A stretch of DNA of 22,227 bases from Acanthaster planci (GCF_001949145.1 NW_019091513.1:372451-394677); one strand, 5' to 3'; shown: positions 10,401 to 16,933, counted from the first letter of the stretch. Notes: generated by a model from the letters alone, not told the origin. Made by a program: numbers and translations.

Positions 10401-11672
10401 TGTGCACTGCTTTCTGTTACATGTACATGTTGATGTGCACTGCTTTCTGTTACATGTTGATGTGCACTGCTTTCTGTTACATGTTGATGTGCCCTGCTTT
10501 CTGTTACATGNNNNNNNNNNNNNNNNNNNNNNNNNNNNNNNNNNNNNNNNNNNNNNNNNNNNNNNNNNNNNNNNNNNNNNNNNNNNNNNNNNNNNNNNNN
10601 NNNNNNNNNNNNNNNNNNNNNNNNNNNNNNNNNNNNNNNNNNNNNNNNNNNNNNNNNNNNNNNNNNNNNNNNNNNNNNNNNNNNNNNNNNNNNNNNNNNN
10701 NNNNNNNNNNNNNNNNNNNNNNNNNNNNNNNNNNNNNNNNNNNNNNNNNNNNNNNNNNNNNNNNNNNNNNNNNTTGATGTGCACTACAACTAATAGCTAG
10801 TAGCTAAAGGCTTCAGACTTACCACTTTCTGCTCGGTTTGCATATTGGCTTTGCCCCCGCCCTCGTCCCCGCCCACGTCCTCGGCCACGCCCTCGTCCCC
10901 GCCCACGTCCTCGGGCACGCCCTTGTCCCCGTCCCTGGCCATGTCCCCGCCCCTGGCCACGTCCCCGCCCCTGGCCACGTCCTCGTCTCTGCCGGCCTCT
11001 CCTTGCTCTTCTGTCTCCATCTTCATTTCTGGCTGGGCATTCAACCTGTTCTTCATTGGCTTCCTTGTCACACTCCTCATGGGATTCCTCATCACCTTCA
11101 CAGGTACTTCCCACAGATCCAATCATAACCTCTCTCTGGCCCTCTAACGCAATGCTGGAATGTTTCCTAGTTATTTCACTACTTTCTTCTGTACACTTTA
11201 CAGGTTCTTTCTCTGACCTAACCCTCCTAGTGTGTGGTTTGGATGTACGCGCTTGATACGACTGTACTTCTCGATCTCTCCCTCTCTGCTGTGATGAGCG
11301 TAATCTAGTCCTTTTGCAAGTTTGTTCTTCAGGCTCACTAGGGCGGTTTCTCTTTTTGCCGTATCTCCTGTCAGATGCAACCGCTGCATCTGTTCTTGAA
11401 GATGCAGGGAGCAACATTCCACTGCTGTTTTCTGATTGTTGCCTATCTTGGCTGGTCTGGCTACACGATGCCTCAAGCTGATGGCTGCCTCCTGGTAGAC
11501 TACAGTTGTCGACATCTGGTTGAAGAGCTGCACTGGCCTGTTCAATGCACGGCGGCTGATCCACCTCAATTGTTCCCTGTATATGTACTGGTCTCCCAAG
11601 TGAGGCAATCTCCGAGATGTGGGTTCCTGTTGAACTTTTCAAGAGGTCAGCACCTTCCACGGGGGAAGACAT
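1347..11672 (-). CDS. ZNF512-like: ZNF512/TFIIIC110 (GTF3C2)-like zinc-finger protein, multi-exon, C-terminus outside window
   Basis: Ten coding exons (minus-strand order): 11672-10823, 9441-9319, 7831-7721, 7151-7086, 6692-6541, 5232-5143, 4562-4355, 3521-3377, 2314-2206, 1479-1347. All introns are GT..AG and every phase matches, giving 662 codons plus one base. Layout by residue: disordered 1-220 with a basic cluster at 105-123 (probable nuclear signal); Arg-Gly tract 221-274; acidic/RG cassettes about 284-362; zinc finger 1 (C410, C413, H426, C430), finger 2 (C440, C443, H456, H461), finger 3 (C497, C502, H515, C519), finger 4 (C530, C533, H546, H551); basic motif R-K-A-A-Q-R-A-L...H-E-L near 576-592; acidic Ser/Asp region about 625-660. 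From memory, human ZNF512 has the same C2HC+C2H2 pairs, including L-G-K-L before finger 3 and A-G-x-x-Y-H in fingers 2 and 4. The A-A-Q-x-A-L...E-L motif and acidic linker resemble GTF3C2. A nuclear role, possibly in TFIIIC, is inferred. The start ATG at 11672 has A at -3. An upstream coding exon is possible. Confidence 0.8.
1480..2205 (-). other. ZNF512-like: Intron 9 of ZNF512-like gene
   Basis: Intron between exons 9 and 10. I see no element, RNA gene or extra exon in it. Confidence 0.7.
2206..2314 (-). CDS. ZNF512-like: Exon 9 of ZNF512-like gene: helix and charged linker
   Basis: Acceptor TTCCTGCAG at 2315 and donor AAG|GTATAG (2205-2200), 109 nt. The first base completes AG|G (Arg), continuing the basic motif into ALSSMHELTQNLMESS, a likely amphipathic helix. 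A strongly charged segment (KEGEGRRKDR...) ends in Lys codons. Phase 0 leads into the next exon. Confidence 0.8.
2315..3376 (-). other. ZNF512-like: Intron 8 of ZNF512-like gene
   Basis: An intron of about 1.06 kb. It is AT-rich with scattered ACATGT words. I see no supported gene or repeat unit. Confidence 0.7.
3377..3521 (-). CDS. ZNF512-like: Exon 8 of ZNF512-like gene: second half of finger 4 and basic motif
   Basis: Acceptor ATGGACAG at 3522 (weak pyrimidine tract, but the only one restoring the finger) and donor CAGAG|GTAAAC (3376-3371), 145 nt. The split codon makes Asp, then KMYHSKAGVSYHMKTSH completes C-x2-C-x12-H-x4-H. A Pro/Lys-rich linker follows, then G-G-R-S-K-R-K-A-A-Q. The equivalent human GTF3C2 motif, from memory, is R-R-R-A-A-Q; ZNF512 has a more divergent version. 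Confidence 0.85.
3522..4354 (-). other. ZNF512-like: Intron 7 of ZNF512-like gene
   Basis: An intron of about 0.83 kb that interrupts zinc finger 4 between its Cys pair and His pair. There are no further features I can support. Confidence 0.75.
4355..4562 (-). CDS. ZNF512-like: Exon 7 of ZNF512-like gene: C2HC finger 3 and first half of finger 4
   Basis: Acceptor ATTCCACAG at 4563 (an AG two bases further in is also possible but breaks the frame) and donor TGTG|GTAAGT (4354-4349), 208 nt. It encodes a Ser/Asn-rich linker, L-R-K-L-G-K-L, the finger C-x4-C-x12-H-x3-C (C497 to C519), and the C-E-L-C of finger 4. The intron splits finger 4 directly after its second Cys; the next exon supplies the histidines. 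Confidence 0.88.
4738..4753. repeat. Perfect 16-bp palindrome
   Basis: TCTCCTTCGAAGGAGA is a perfect palindrome, flanked by AAAGT on the left and ACTTT on the right that extend the symmetry imperfectly. It lies just upstream of the SINE head and may belong to another repeat or mark its insertion site. Confidence 0.45.
4773..5130 (+). mobile_element. tRNA-derived SINE with RNA polymerase III A and B boxes
   Basis: A B box GGTTCGATTCC (4832-4842) matches the tRNA consensus, and an A-box-like TAGCGAAGTACA (4784-4795) lies about 37 bases upstream, the normal tRNA spacing. The body runs about 290 bp beyond the tRNA-like head. The tail has a CAGCGC...TTTGAAC region, then CTCTATAAAT and a run of TAATAAATTATTATT-type repeats, like the 3' ends shared by many LINEs and their partner SINEs. 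It is antisense to the host gene and sits in an intron, ending about 7-12 bases from the donor of exon 6. The 5' boundary is approximate. Confidence 0.7.
5143..5232 (-). CDS. ZNF512-like: Exon 6 of ZNF512-like gene: C2H2 zinc finger 2
   Basis: Acceptor CCTTTTTCAG at 5233 with a strong pyrimidine tract, and donor ACG|GTATAG (5142-5137), exactly 30 codons in phase 0. It encodes C-R-H-C, then FQSAAGLKYHLMAAH, a C-x2-C-x12-H-x4-H finger. The A-G-L-K-Y-H-x-M-A-x-H core is very close to what I remember of ZNF512. A SINE ends only about a dozen bases beyond this donor. Confidence 0.88.
5233..6540 (-). other. ZNF512-like: Intron 5 of ZNF512-like gene
   Basis: An intron of about 1.3 kb. It holds a palindromic MITE-like element (5283-5531) close to its 3' splice site. 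The remainder (5532-6540) is AT-rich with no supported gene. A TATATAAA word at 6377-6384 has nothing recognisable downstream. Confidence 0.7.
5283..5531. mobile_element. MITE-like element with long terminal inverted repeats
   Basis: The left end GGGTAATTCCAGAAATCAGG and a GTGTCCCTGTTACATCT block are mirrored at the right end (reverse complement GGGTAATTCCAGAAATTAGG and GTGTCCCTGTCACATCT). Inverted repeats of roughly 55-60 bases with few mismatches flank about 130 bp of AT-rich DNA. The total is about 249 bp and there is no ORF of interest. No clear target-site duplication is visible. It lies about 50 bases upstream of the 3' splice site of exon 6. Confidence 0.7.
6541..6692 (-). CDS. ZNF512-like: Exon 5 of ZNF512-like gene: C2HC zinc finger 1
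   Basis: Acceptor GTTACAG at 6693 and donor AGG|GTGAGC (6540-6535), 152 nt. After a helix-like stretch (QIALWEAQFQQLSYAK) it encodes C-P-Y-C, twelve residues, H, three residues, C. This is the C-x2-C-x12-H-x3-C finger that opens the first finger pair, as in ZNF512. Confidence 0.85.
6693..7085 (-). other. ZNF512-like: Intron 4 of ZNF512-like gene
   Basis: A short intron whose main content is the 26-bp tandem repeat at 6761-6858. Nothing else is recognised. Confidence 0.7.
6761..6858. repeat. 26-bp tandem repeat, itself a 13-bp dimer
   Basis: There are three full copies and one partial copy of GAGTGCACATGTT + GAGCGCATGCATN (units start at 6761, 6787, 6813 and 6839). The two 13-mers are variants of each other (GAG.GCA/CATG). 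Alternating purine-pyrimidine runs such as GCGCATGCAT and GTGCACATG recur. Confidence 0.8.
7086..7151 (-). CDS. ZNF512-like: Exon 4 of ZNF512-like gene: short acidic exon with tandem AAGAAG acceptor
   Basis: Donor CTGG|GTGAGA (GTGAGA at 7085-7080). The acceptor reads AAGAAG, so the exon can begin at 7151 (66 nt) or 7148 (63 nt), both in frame. The first gives Lys-Val before D-L-S-S-D, the second Met. The peptide is acidic (DLSSDNDVEEIPDF). It is also a symmetric phase-1 exon, and its last base joins the next exon as G|AT (Asp). Confidence 0.7.
7152..7720 (-). other. ZNF512-like: Intron 3 of ZNF512-like gene
   Basis: An intron of about 0.57 kb with A-rich and T-rich runs near 7170-7270. The A-rich plus strand supplies the pyrimidine tract for the exon 4 acceptor. 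There is no other feature. Confidence 0.7.
7721..7831 (-). CDS. ZNF512-like: Exon 3 of ZNF512-like gene: second acidic + RG cassette
   Basis: Acceptor GATTCAG at 7832 and donor ACAA|GTAAGT (7720-7715). At 111 nt it is again symmetric in phase 1. It encodes SKESDDSDQD followed by GQREGRGRSGRMRGGERR, the same acidic-then-RG order as exon 2. The join from exon 2 makes a Glu codon (G|AA). Confidence 0.75.
7832..9318 (-). other. ZNF512-like: Intron 2 of ZNF512-like gene
   Basis: An intron of about 1.5 kb containing the piggyBac-like MITE at 7936-8352. The rest (8357-9318) has several ACATGTACATGT words and no supported gene. Confidence 0.7.
7932..8356. mobile_element. piggyBac-like non-autonomous element with TTAA duplications
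   Basis: The element body is 7936-8352. It is flanked by TTAA at 7932-7935 and TTAA at 8353-8356. The ends are short inverted repeats: CCCCTTCACACCGGG on the left and CCCCTTGACGATGGG on the reverse complement of the right. C-rich ends next to a duplicated TTAA are characteristic of the piggyBac superfamily. At 417 bp it cannot encode a transposase, and the open frames inside show no transposase motif. Confidence 0.6.
9319..9441 (-). CDS. ZNF512-like: Exon 2 of ZNF512-like gene: acidic + RGG cassette
   Basis: Acceptor ACCGCAG at 9442 and donor CAG|GTAAGT (9318-9313). At 123 nt it starts and ends after codon base 1, so it can be skipped without changing frame. It encodes an acidic start (SEKSDESAQD), then an R/G-rich end (RRGGRRGRRGRGRRGRGG). 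The first codon joins as G|AA (Glu). It closely resembles the next exon, which suggests exon duplication. Confidence 0.75.
10381..10785. repeat. 27-bp minisatellite interrupted by assembly gap
   Basis: The unit is TGCTTTCTGTTACATG + TTGATGTGCAC (27 nt). At least four copies precede the gap, one with an extra TACATG, and the flank after the gap resumes inside the unit (TTGATGTGCAC), so the array probably spans the gap. Confidence 0.85.
10511..10773. other. Assembly gap (263 N)
   Basis: A run of N. Open frames crossing it are artefacts. Confidence 0.99.
10823..11672 (-). CDS. ZNF512-like: Exon 1 (coding) of ZNF512-like gene: basic/acidic N-terminus and RG tract
   Basis: There are 283 codons plus one base, then a strong donor (AGTG|GTAAGT, with GTAAGT at 10822-10817). 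ATG at 11672-11670 is the first plausible start, in context AGAATGT. Open frame continues eight codons further to a possible acceptor (GTTAG at 11697), where an in-frame TAG stops it. The 5' end of the exon could therefore lie at 11696, with another exon upstream. Residues 105-123 contain K-K-R-N-R-P and C-K-R-T-R. Residues 195-218 are acidic, and 221-274 are mostly R-G/Q-G dipeptides. RG tracts of this type are often RNA-binding and targets of arginine methylation; that role is inferred here. Confidence 0.75.
10850..11010 (-). repeat. GC-rich coding repeat of the RG tract, G-rich on the sense strand
   Basis: The sense (minus) strand repeats GGGGAC, GAGGGC, GTGGCC and GGGCGG blocks, such as GGCCAGGGGCGGGGAC. 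The imperfect hexamer/12-mer periodicity encodes the Arg-Gly dipeptides of exon 1. Multiple G3-G4 runs make G-quadruplex formation possible. Confidence 0.7.
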
Positions 11673-11696
11673 TCTTTCACCTCGGACTCCCACGAG

Positions 11697-13026
11697 CTAA
11701 CAAGCATGTCACAATACTTATTTTGTTCTCATGTTGATCTTTCTGCACTTGGAATGGAAGGTATCTACTCTCCTAGGTTTTCCATGAATTAGATTCCATC
11801 ATATCCAAGATATAAAGCAGCTGTTTGTCAACTCTGTCTTCCTGTAGGTAGGATGAAAGACAAAAAGTTGAATGAGTCCATGTACACATCTGCATCCTCT
11901 TGGCACTGATCTTGAAGCCTGGTAAATCCTGCATGCCTGGAAGATCAAGCTTTTCCTTATAAAACACTGAACGATGACACTTCAACCAATAACTCCTGTA
12001 GCGTGAGGGGCTATACAGTAGCATACATACCAAATGTAGCAACTGATGAAAAATTGAACAGTGCAAATGAATACATGGTTTCGTTACTCTAGCATCTATC
12101 AACCAAATGCATGGTGTGGTGATTATTAAGTGTGTTGAATCACGAATGGAACAGTACATGAATGCAACAGTACATGAATGGAACCGTACATGAATGGAAC
12201 AGTACATGAATGGAACAGTACATGAATGGAACAGTACATGAATGGAACCGTACATGAATGGAACAGTACATGAATGGAACAGCTCCAAATCAAGGGAGCC
12301 TTTGTTCTTTTCTTTCCCCCAAAAGCTACATCTTCATTTTAAACTGGATCCTAGATGTATTTATTTGTGGAATGTTTCCTTTTTCTCGTTTTCTTTTCCT
12401 TTGGCTCCCAAAAGATTTTTTAATGAGAAATTATGTTCCACTGGGGCTGACTTGTATCTTGTGTCCCTACGCATGTGCTGGATGCCGGGTGAATAGAACT
12501 TTGCATATCAAACCTAACCATAGCTTTAGGATCATCCTGCAGCACATGTACGGATTGTTGGCTGGCTTGCAGCACGTGTTTTGCAAGCAATGTCCGTGAC
12601 CAACCATGTCGGCGTTGTCCCGAGTGATTAAGTTACATGTACCAATCACAAGCAATATGTGCCTCAATATGGGCAATTTGAACTTAAAATGCTGGACATG
12701 TTAATGTTTCTTTGAGGCAAGGAACATTTGTAGTTTAGAACTTACAAAATGTTCACTTTTTTCACAATGGAGTTGGATTGAGGATTTTTAATTTGTCATT
12801 ATTTGCACTCGGGAAGTTCAATTACAAACAAATGAGGATACCCTTTCAGATGAAGTGCACACTACATAGTTTGCTACTGAGTGTATTCTACTGCCAAATG
12901 CGGTCAGAAAATTGATGTACAATGACACCAAATATGTCTCAGTTGTTAAATAAAATTGATCCCTGTGCCCCAATTCAAATGTTCAAGACATGATTCATGA
13001 CAAGATGAAAACAACACAAGATGTCA
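11697..13026. other. 5' region of ZNF512-like gene
   Basis: I see no certain coding exon. It probably contains 5' UTR or first intron of the minus-strand gene. It holds the 16-bp tandem repeat at 12144-12282 and otherwise ordinary AT-rich sequence. Confidence 0.5.
12144..12282. repeat. 16-bp tandem repeat, about 8.7 copies
   Basis: The unit is GAATGGAACAGTACAT. Eight full copies run from 12144 to 12271, then a partial copy to 12282. Three copies differ by one base (GCAACAG or GGAACCG). Open frames on both strands here are by-products of the repeat. Confidence 0.9.
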
Positions 13027-13076
13027 TCCTCCGTCACAGAAAATAGTTGAATCCTCCGTCACAGAAAATGGTCGAA
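13027..13076 (+). repeat. Two direct 25-bp repeats with CGTCA motif
   Basis: TCCTCCGTCACAGAAAAT plus seven bases occurs twice back to back (13027-13051 and 13052-13076), differing at two positions. Each carries CGTCA, a CRE half-site. They sit just upstream of the CpG-rich promoter-like stretch. Confidence 0.6.
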
Positions 13077-13139
13077 CCAAGGTGCGGAGCAAGCGCGGTC
13101 ATTGGTGGGCTCAACGCGTGCGCAGTCTGATAAACACAA
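13077..13139. promoter_or_regulatory. CpG-rich promoter-like stretch (CCAAT and NRF1-like words)
   Basis: This short CpG-dense patch in an AT-rich region contains ATTGG at 13100-13104 (CCAAT on the minus strand) and GCGTGCGCAG, close to the NRF1 site. It precedes a plausible plus-strand start codon, and the minus-strand zinc-finger gene runs away in the other direction. It could serve one or both genes. The call is based on words only. Confidence 0.4.
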
Positions 13140-13184
13140 ATGGCAGGAAAGGAGCGACAGTCAACAGGTGGAAGCAAGAAATTG
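13140..13184 (+). CDS. Candidate first coding exon of a divergent plus-strand gene
   Basis: ATG at 13140 in good context (ACAAATGG: A at -3, G at +4) opens 15 codons (MAGKERQSTGGSKKL), followed directly by a strong donor GTGAGC at 13185 in phase 0. The position right after a CpG-rich promoter-like patch supports a real first exon. I cannot find a convincing second exon downstream, and I do not recognise the protein from 15 residues. Later exons may lie far to the right or outside the window. Confidence 0.4.
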
Positions 13185-13843
13185 GTGAGCAAAAATCTCA
13201 TTTTTTTTCAAAAACACTCTGTCTCATGCTAGGAAACTTTATCAGATAGGCCCTAATCCCGCTTTTTAGGAGGTATAGATTAATTAAACAGGTTTGCTGA
13301 CAGGGGAAATGTTGATAGCTTTCTTACGCCTAGTCATATGCTAGTGAACCATATCACCATAAACATGACAAAAATTCGATTCCAAACCCCATAGTGTTAC
13401 AAAACCATGTAAACCGTGTTGGCTTGAAGTCACACGGAGTATGACGGAGTAGTAGCTAAGCTAGGCCCTAACTTATTGGTTCAATTATCGATAGGCCCTA
13501 CAACATGTATCGATATACAACAATGACAGCGGTTGGTCTCTTGCAACCATGTGGAGGAATAAAAACATTCCTCCATGTTGCAACTTGCAACCAAGTGGCA
13601 TGGTTAGGCCATTCTTTTTCTACCTCCATGGTTAGGCCTACATGCCCCAAAGATTTATTTCCTACATGGTACACATATGGTCAGAAACCTAGAAGGGTGC
13701 TTAGAATACGCTAAATTGTAGCTAGGCCTATACTATAGCATAATGATTTCAAGAACTTTTAGGCCTACTTACAACATGTACAATCATGACATTGTTGACA
13801 ATCGACGGTACGCCGCGGTATGGTTTGTACAATATACTCTCCA

Positions 13844-13905
13844 GGTGGCGCTATGGCAGTTACGGCGCCACCAAAATGGAAATGAAATAAATCTTGAATC
13901 TTGAA
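13844..13905 (+). mobile_element. Possible retroelement 3' end
   Basis: GGTGGCGC (13844-13851) pairs with GCGCCACC (13865-13872) to form an 8-bp stem. Shortly after comes AATAAATC and a short repeat ATCTTGAATCTTGAA. A hairpin followed by such microrepeats is common at the 3' ends of non-LTR retroelements. No coding remnant is seen nearby. Confidence 0.25.
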
Positions 13906-15123
13906 CCTAGAAATGTCAAATTTCATAAACTTGAATGATGTCACTGCCATAGACTTGTGTGTAATATCAAGCCGCAGCCAAGTGATTCGGACACGGCCAT
14001 GCACTCCGGGACCACACGGTGCTCCAGCCCTGTGGGACTGCTTTCCGCCTGTAATGTCACAACTTAATGGAAATAGTTCCATCTCTATTTAGGTTGATTC
14101 CATATTATGGGCCGTAGCGTCTTTAGTAATACCCGCAAAGGACTTTCTGTTACACTAAAAAAAAAAAAGAATAATAAAAAAAAATGGGGTAGGGATAGGA
14201 GACAAATTCAGGCGAGGGGCACAACGGAGACAAACGAGCCGTTGCCTACCAAAGAGATGGCCGTCTGCCTCGCGCACAAGCACCCCACATTACGGGTTGA
14301 AAAGAACCGTAATGGTCGCAGGTGTTCAGAATTTTGTTGGTCCAGCTCGAGGCTCCTACGTTGTGTGAACGAGAATAACCTTGCGGCTAATTATAATAAT
14401 CAAGAGTTGTAAGGTCAATATCTGTGTAGGCTGCTTTTGACCGACACGAAGGACTTTGATGGTATACTCCGAACAATGTTTGACTATATGAGTAAAGAAA
14501 GTTTACTGATAAAACTTTTTTCCGTCTTAGGGGCAGACATAAGGCCCTATCCAGCTTAAGACATATCTTACGATATGCCAAACGTTGCAAACTATTAAAC
14601 CGTCAAAGAATAAGAATGCCGATTAGGGAAAGATGACTAATAAAAGATTCAGAGTTTGTTCATCACGGCGTGGAAGGGTACAAGATATGGTTGAAAAAAT
14701 GAGCCCATCATTAATATTTTAACCTATATAATAATTAAGTTTAGGACAATCAGGACGTTTATTCTCTTGTCTCTGTTTTCTTTTATTAAAGAATATTTGC
14801 TTTGTGATGTCTATGAATTGTGGATGGGAGGACATGTGGAGCAGAAGCCTTGACCAACCATCACTGTTAAGACGTTGTTTTTAGAAGTGACAATTGCAAA
14901 AAGGAAGGGGTAAATCTGGACCCTAAACCAACTTGTTTATTATAGCATTAAAGCCAAAGTGACACGTTGTGAACAGCATATCATGAAGATGATTAACATG
15001 TTTAAGATGTGATATGTTTGTTATGGACAACGAACAAGCAGGGCTGGACTATCCAGTGGGTAAAGTATAAATTGAAGGCCTACGAAGAAACCACGATGTA
15101 TTACTCTCTTTGGATTTTCGATC

Positions 15124-15186
15124 TTGAAAACGCTACAAATAATTAATTATACGTAGCCTACGTATAATTATTTGTAGTGTTTCAAA
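15124..15186. repeat. Near-perfect palindrome (long stem-loop)
   Basis: The arms 15133-15156 and 15158-15177 are complementary (CTACAAATAATTA...TACGTAG) apart from a 4-base ATTA duplication in the left arm. Outer parts (TTGAAAACG / TGTTTCAA) extend the symmetry imperfectly. It may be a compact MITE or an inverted duplication. Confidence 0.7.
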
Positions 15187-16615
15187 ATCTACTGTAGACT
15201 TTCACTGACAATTTCAGTCGTTCAATGTGAGCCCCTTTCAAAACGAGTTTTTTATCGAACGCTCCTTTATCATTACCGGCATTCGAACGTCAAAAACGTC
15301 ATTCGATGTCATTTTTCAAGCTATCGTTTTGAGTTTATTCAAACTCAAGTAGTCCTTCTGTTCATCCACCATTTCGTTCATCAACGCACTTCCGTTTTGC
15401 GTCCAGATTTAGAGCATAATAAAAGGTTATGGACAGATGCGCAAGGAAATACGAAGTTCTTTAAAAGTAAACACCATTAAACCAGTCATCCTATAGGCAT
15501 ATGCTTTTTCTTAGTAGTATTTGAAAATGCATATCAAATTGGAGTTTCTTGGCAAAGAAAACAAAAAATAATTATTTCAATTAAAATGTACAGGGAAACA
15601 ACAATTGTTTTCAATATCTTAAATGTTTATATATTTTTGTCAACATTTTCTTTGGAATTGTTAGAATTACAAAAAGCTCAAATAGTTCCTTTGCATGCAA
15701 AAAAACAAGAAGAACAAAGATCTTAATTTCAGCTGATTTCGATGAAAACAGTCTAAGGGTCAGTTCATACTTCGGGCGAATGCTGTTGTAAAAGGAAATG
15801 AAGATACGAAACATTTGTTGCGAAATCGCTTTTCGATTAATCGAAATGTGTTCAACTTCTCAGTGTGAATTCGCAGTACTGATGTCACAAATTCGCGATT
15901 GTGCTCGCTTTTGGTTAAAGTATACACCAGCGTTTGCACAATGACAGTATAAACGGGAAATTTCAAATGAAGACAGTGGTTAATATGTATAATTTAAACC
16001 TCATGGGTAAAAGATCATTTATTATAGTGAAAGAAAGATACGGAACACCCACTCATAAAAGCCGTAGCACATCTAAATCGAACAGTTAAATTTTCAAGTA
16101 GATTGACTTTTAACAAAACCGAAAACACTACAAAGATTAAAAATCCTTCGCGCCTTGACAATCTTAATTTGATTGAAAGAGTTTGTGAAAAACCTGTGGC
16201 TATTAACTCACAGCTAGTGAAAATGAATTAAACTCACACTTTCTTGAAGGAAAACAGTAATAAATTATATGATAATGAGAAACTGTGAATACGAACACAT
16301 TATATACAACAAGTCGATAAATATGCATGAATATGCACGCATATTATTGAACATGAACGCTAACCTGTAACGCGCATAGCCACACATACAAGGAGAGACT
16401 CTAGTACAACGTACTTCGTTGATGGAACCTATAGTATGGCCTACGCCCGTGTAGTTCATTGTCTATACGGACTGGCAGCAAACAGGCACTTCTGCCGGTC
16501 TAACCATTAAAGCGATTTATTCAGTAGTTATTCAACTACTTGGGATCAGTGATCATAACATATATTCATGCAAATTTACATACTTCATCATAAATTTCTT
16601 CAGAAATCTCTCACC

Positions 16616-16933
16616 TTAACATAATTTCTTAAATGCATTTCGAATACATCTGTTATAAAAAAAATGGCTTTTTGAGGGCGGTTTAAAGTTGGTGTATCCA
16701 CCTCGAGCAAAAGCACCCTCGTCGGTGGATAAGAGCCATGCTAGTCGGGAGTATTTGGTGCGTTGATTGCGACAGGCACGCAACACATGCTTCCCACAGT
16801 CTTTGTGAACCATCAAAGTGTAGTTCCTACCATAGGAGCTTCCGTTGCTAAGCCTTCGCGCTCTCTCAGTCCAGATCGGGGTACAATTAAGAGATGGCCA
16901 TGCGCCATCAACACCTATGAACTCCAGTTGCAG
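16616..16933 (-). CDS. Unrecognised open reading segment downstream of the GPCR
   Basis: There are 105 codons open between TAG at 16936-16934 and TAA at 16618-16616. The composition is protein-like, for example WPSLNCTPIWTERARRLS and YGRNYTLMVHKDCGKHVL, with three Cys in the N-terminal two-thirds. A possible acceptor (GAATCTAG) sits just before the open stretch, and a good donor-like GTGAGA follows the stop at 16614. I recognise no family. It could be an exon, a decayed gene or chance. Confidence 0.22.
   Translation of the reverse strand: MQLEFIGVDGAWPSLNCTPIWTERARRLSNGSSYGRNYTLMVHKDCGKHVLRACRNQRTKYSRLAWLLSTDEGAFARGGYTNFKPPSKSHFFYNRCIRNAFKKLC

Larger units (their letters stand above)
9442..10822 (-). 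other. ZNF512-like: Intron 1 of ZNF512-like gene (partly in assembly gap)
   Basis: An intron of about 1.38 kb, including the 27-bp minisatellite and the N gap. G/C homopolymer-rich patches occur at 9490-9512 and 9847-9878. Because the adjoining exons are phase-1 symmetric, an additional cassette exon could be hidden in the gap without disturbing the frame. Confidence 0.6.
13185..16615. other. Long stretch without a supported gene
   Basis: It may be the first intron of the candidate plus-strand gene or intergenic. I note TAGGCCTA-type words, a retroelement-like 3' end (13844-13905), A-rich runs at 14156-14184, and a palindrome at 15124-15186. The open frames on both strands (for example 14107-14412, 13765-14082) have no recognisable domain and look like chance. 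Confidence 0.5.

Noticed and set aside
10334-10800. Three long open frames over the minisatellite and gap
   Set aside because: They run through N and simple repeats, so they carry no coding evidence.
10838-11256. Plus-strand frames opposite exon 1
   Set aside because: They are shadows of the GC-rich RG tract. The minus strand has matching splice phases and a coherent protein.
11673-11693. GTG at 11693 as start of exon 1
   Set aside because: GTG is not a normal eukaryotic start. ATG at 11672 is in good context, or the exon is internal with an acceptor at 11697.
11773-12288. 171-codon minus-strand frame
   Set aside because: Much of it is the translated 16-bp repeat. The rest has no domain and no splice support.
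14107-14412. 101-codon plus-strand frame
   Set aside because: It starts in a poly-A/Lys run, shows no domain and lacks splice support.
15759-15970. Transposon end starting GGTCAGTTCATACTTC
   Set aside because: It resembles a terminal repeat, but no matching opposite end was found within the window.
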